A stretch of 64,000 nt of DNA from NCBI RefSeq assembly GCF_900103345.1, contig NZ_LT629702.1:3286001-3350000 (forward strand), written 5' to 3'. This DNA is from Pseudomonas azotoformans. GTDB lineage: Bacteria > Pseudomonadota > Gammaproteobacteria > Pseudomonadales > Pseudomonadaceae. Made by a program: the position numbers and the translations under genes. Positions 62,332-64,000 of this stretch are shown one piece after another. How positions within the stretch are numbered: position 1 is the stretch's first letter; each line of letters starts with the position of its first letter. Below the pieces are notes generated by a model. It was given only the letters and a program-made list of their open reading frames with translations, searched no databases and was not told where the DNA came from.

Positions 62332-63346
62332 CAACCGAGTGTTCCAACAACCGCGCCCGGTATTCGCCGGGCGTGGCATCGAACCAGCGACGAAACGCAC
62401 GGAAGAAGTTGCTTGGGTCGGCAAAACCCAGCAGATAGGCGATTTCCAGCAAGGTCATGCTCGGCTGTGCCAGGTATTGCTCGGCCAGTTCCCGACGGGT
62501 GTCGTCGAGCAGGGTCTGGAAGCTGGTGCCCTCCTCCTGTAGCCGCCGCTGCAAGGTGCGCTGGGACAGGTGCAACGTCTGCGCCACCACTTCACGCTTG
62601 GGCTCGCCCTGGGGCAACAGCCGGCACAGCACTTGCCGCGCCTTGTGGGTCACGCGGCTTTCCGAGAAGCGCGCCAGGTACTCACCGGCAAATCGATCAT
62701 GCAACAGCGCCATGGCCTCGTTGGCCGTGGGCAGCGGCGCTTCCATGTCGGCCCGCTCGAAAATGAGTGCGTCGTAGGGAGCGTTGAACTCCAGGGGTGC
62801 ATGAAAGGCTTGTTTGTAAGGCGCCAGGTCCGCCGGTTGATCACCTTGCAGCACCACCTTGCGCGGCTGCAGGGTACGGCCGGTGAGCCAGCCACACAGC
62901 GCCAGGGCACTGGCCAGCGAGGCTTCGGCGCTTTGCCGGGTCGGCGGCAGGTGATCGCCATGCACCGTCAGAATCAGCGCATAACCTTCGGGGATCAGTC
63001 GGAAACTCAGGTCGGCACTTTCAGCGATGATGCGCTGGTAACGCACCAGGCGCATAAAACCCTCGGCGAGGGTGTTGCTGGACATCAGGGCATAGCCGGC
63101 CACATGAAACGACGCCGGGCGCACCACCTTGCCCATGTTCAGGCCGATCGCCGGGTTGCCCGACAGCTCCACCGCGCGCTGCCATAGGCGGGTCATGCAA
63201 TCCTGCGGGAACCGCGCATCGGGATCATTCAGGGCAGCGTAGTCCAGGCCCAATTGCTTGAACAAGGCGCGGCAATCCAGGCCGTCCATTTCCAATGCCT
63301 TGACTATCCCCATCGCCCAGCTTGCAGAAGTTGTTCGTTCGCTCAT
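62288..63346 (-). CDS. AraC-family regulator (Arabinose_bd type)
   Basis: 352 residues. N-terminal sensor domain of the Arabinose_bd/OruR type and C-terminal double helix-turn-helix (L-S-Q-R-T-L-Q-R-R-L-Q-E-E-G-T-S-F, then I-A-Y-L-L-G-F-A-D-P-S-N-F-F-R-A-F-R-R-W). Convergent with trkH. Effector and targets unknown. Confidence 0.9.
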   Translation of the reverse strand: MSERTTSASWAMGIVKALEMDGLDCRALFKQLGLDYAALNDPDARFPQDCMTRLWQRAVELSGNPAIGLNMGKVVRPASFHVAGYALMSSNTLAEGFMRLVRYQRIIAESADLSFRLIPEGYALILTVHGDHLPPTRQSAEASLASALALCGWLTGRTLQPRKVVLQGDQPADLAPYKQAFHAPLEFNAPYDALIFERADMEAPLPTANEAMALLHDRFAGEYLARFSESRVTHKARQVLCRLLPQGEPKREVVAQTLHLSQRTLQRRLQEEGTSFQTLLDDTRRELAEQYLAQPSMTLLEIAYLLGFADPSNFFRAFRRWFDATPGEYRARLLEHSVVSDAKTPEYTEQRP

Positions 63347-63506
63347 GGCGTCTTCTTAATAAAGCAGGCTCAAACGACAGCCAGGAAGCCAAGGATACTA
63401 AAGTGGCATCTATTGTCACTGGCTGTTACTACTGATCACTCTAGACTCAAATAAGCTCCCCGCCGAACATCTGTTGGGCGGCATAACCACCAAAGGGCCG
63501 GCCACT

Positions 63507-63818
63507 GTGGAAAACGTCAAGCGATTCAATAGCTTTGCTGAGTTCTACCCCTATTACCTGGCCGAGCACGCCAACAGTACCTGCCGGCGCCTGCATTTCA
63601 TCGGTACCACGCTGGTGATCGGCATTCTGGCGTATGCCATCGGCCGGGGTTCGTTGGGCTTGCTGATCGCCTTGCCGATTGCCGGCTACAGCTTTGCCTG
63701 GATCGGCCACTTTTTCTTCGAAAAGAACCGTCCGGCGACCTTTCAGCACCCGTTTTACAGCTTGCTGGGGGACTTTGTGATGTACCGCGACATGATTCTG
63801 GACAAGGTGCCGTTCTAA
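63507..63818 (+). CDS. DUF962/Mpo1-like membrane protein
   Basis: 103 residues from a GTG at 63507 (the product begins E-N-V-K-R-F-N-S-F after the start). Motif F-N-S-F-A-E-F-Y-P-Y-Y-L-A-E-H and R-R-L-H-F-I-G-T, two hydrophobic helices, G-H-F-F-F-E-K-N-R-P-A-T-F and P-F-Y-S-L-L-G-D are the DUF962 signature. The family includes yeast Mpo1, a dioxygenase in phytosphingosine degradation. A start further upstream at 63474 is possible. Confidence 0.85.
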   Translation: MENVKRFNSFAEFYPYYLAEHANSTCRRLHFIGTTLVIGILAYAIGRGSLGLLIALPIAGYSFAWIGHFFFEKNRPATFQHPFYSLLGDFVMYRDMILDKVPF

Positions 63819-63965
63819 CCGAACGACCGTTTAAACGATGAAAGTTCATACATCCGCCGACATAAAAATCTTTTTGTCATTTGCGGTGCTGTATCCTGCC
63901 AAGGCTTTTTGAAAGCGCGGAATCACCTGCGATTGAAAAAACAGACCTTGCGAGGAGCGACGACG

Positions 63966-64000
63966 ATGCACGAGATACCTAATCTCCCCTTCCCAAGCCT
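63966..64000 (+). CDS. Start of an unidentified gene, cut by window end
   Basis: ATG at 63966 with a strong GAGGAG 9 nt upstream. Only M-H-E-I-P-N-L-P-F-P-S is visible. Product not identifiable. Confidence 0.6.
   Translation, partial: MHEIPNLPFPS

Noticed and set aside
1-64000. CRISPR arrays, tRNA or rRNA genes, prophage or insertion sequence
   Set aside because: No regularly spaced direct repeats, no tRNA-like cloverleafs noticed, no transposase, integrase or phage structural genes among the frames; the only dispersed repeats are REPs.

Overview
The window is a typical stretch of a fluorescent-group Pseudomonas chromosome. The evidence is the dense high-GC coding, gene orders known from Pseudomonas (zwf-pgl-eda with divergent hexR; gtsABCD-oprB; fadD1-fadD2-lysophospholipase-phaJ1; argP/ACT/argO-sodB-bifA), and about ten REPIN elements built on the P. 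fluorescens REP 16-mers. I see no tRNA, rRNA, CRISPR array, prophage or insertion sequence.

Layout. 1-5.1 kb: a PACE efflux gene with a divergent LysR gene; a four-gene ECF42 sigma operon (SnoaL-like, YciI/DGPF, AHSA1, sigma) with a recognisable ECF42 promoter; small GNAT and GyrI-like genes. 5.2-13.4 kb: alaC, gluconate uptake and phosphorylation (gntP, gntK, gntR), a GST, an SDR, an MFS carrier and an orphan Ala/Gln-rich protein. 13.4-16.5 kb: a soluble two-PAS chemoreceptor, then a LysR/GST divergent pair.

16.5-27.1 kb is the most unusual part. It holds a translationally coupled operon (ProX-like and SsuA-like binding proteins, an ornithine-cyclodeaminase-like protein, and a histidine-ammonia-lyase-fold protein that lacks the Ala-Ser-Gly MIO triad). 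Next to it is a surface-signalling set (TonB receptor with STN domain, FecR, FecI-type sigma) plus a membrane desaturase and a leaderless PhnD-like binding protein. An identical 18-bp block sits upstream of both the receptor and the desaturase, so both are probably targets of the local sigma factor.

27-39 kb: a small basic protein, GNAT, an exported methyltransferase-like protein, def, BrkB/YihY, CsbD, fadD1, fadD2, a lysophospholipase, phaJ1, a DUF2383 protein, DUF3820 and a class V aminotransferase. 39-51.5 kb: the glucose block (eda, pgl, zwf, hexR, mutarotase, oprB, gtsDCBA and an AGE-family epimerase). A 69-bp promoter block with a 20-bp palindrome is duplicated ahead of gtsA and the epimerase, and Crc/Hfq-type CA motifs lie in several leaders. 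51.5-64 kb: a coiled-coil membrane protein, an SDR, argP/ACT/argO, sodB, two small hydrophobic proteins inserted before bifA, an imelysin lipoprotein, trkH, an AraC regulator, a DUF962 protein and the first codons of one more gene.

All calls come from reading the sequence; no database search was run. Family names rest on recognised motifs and gene order.
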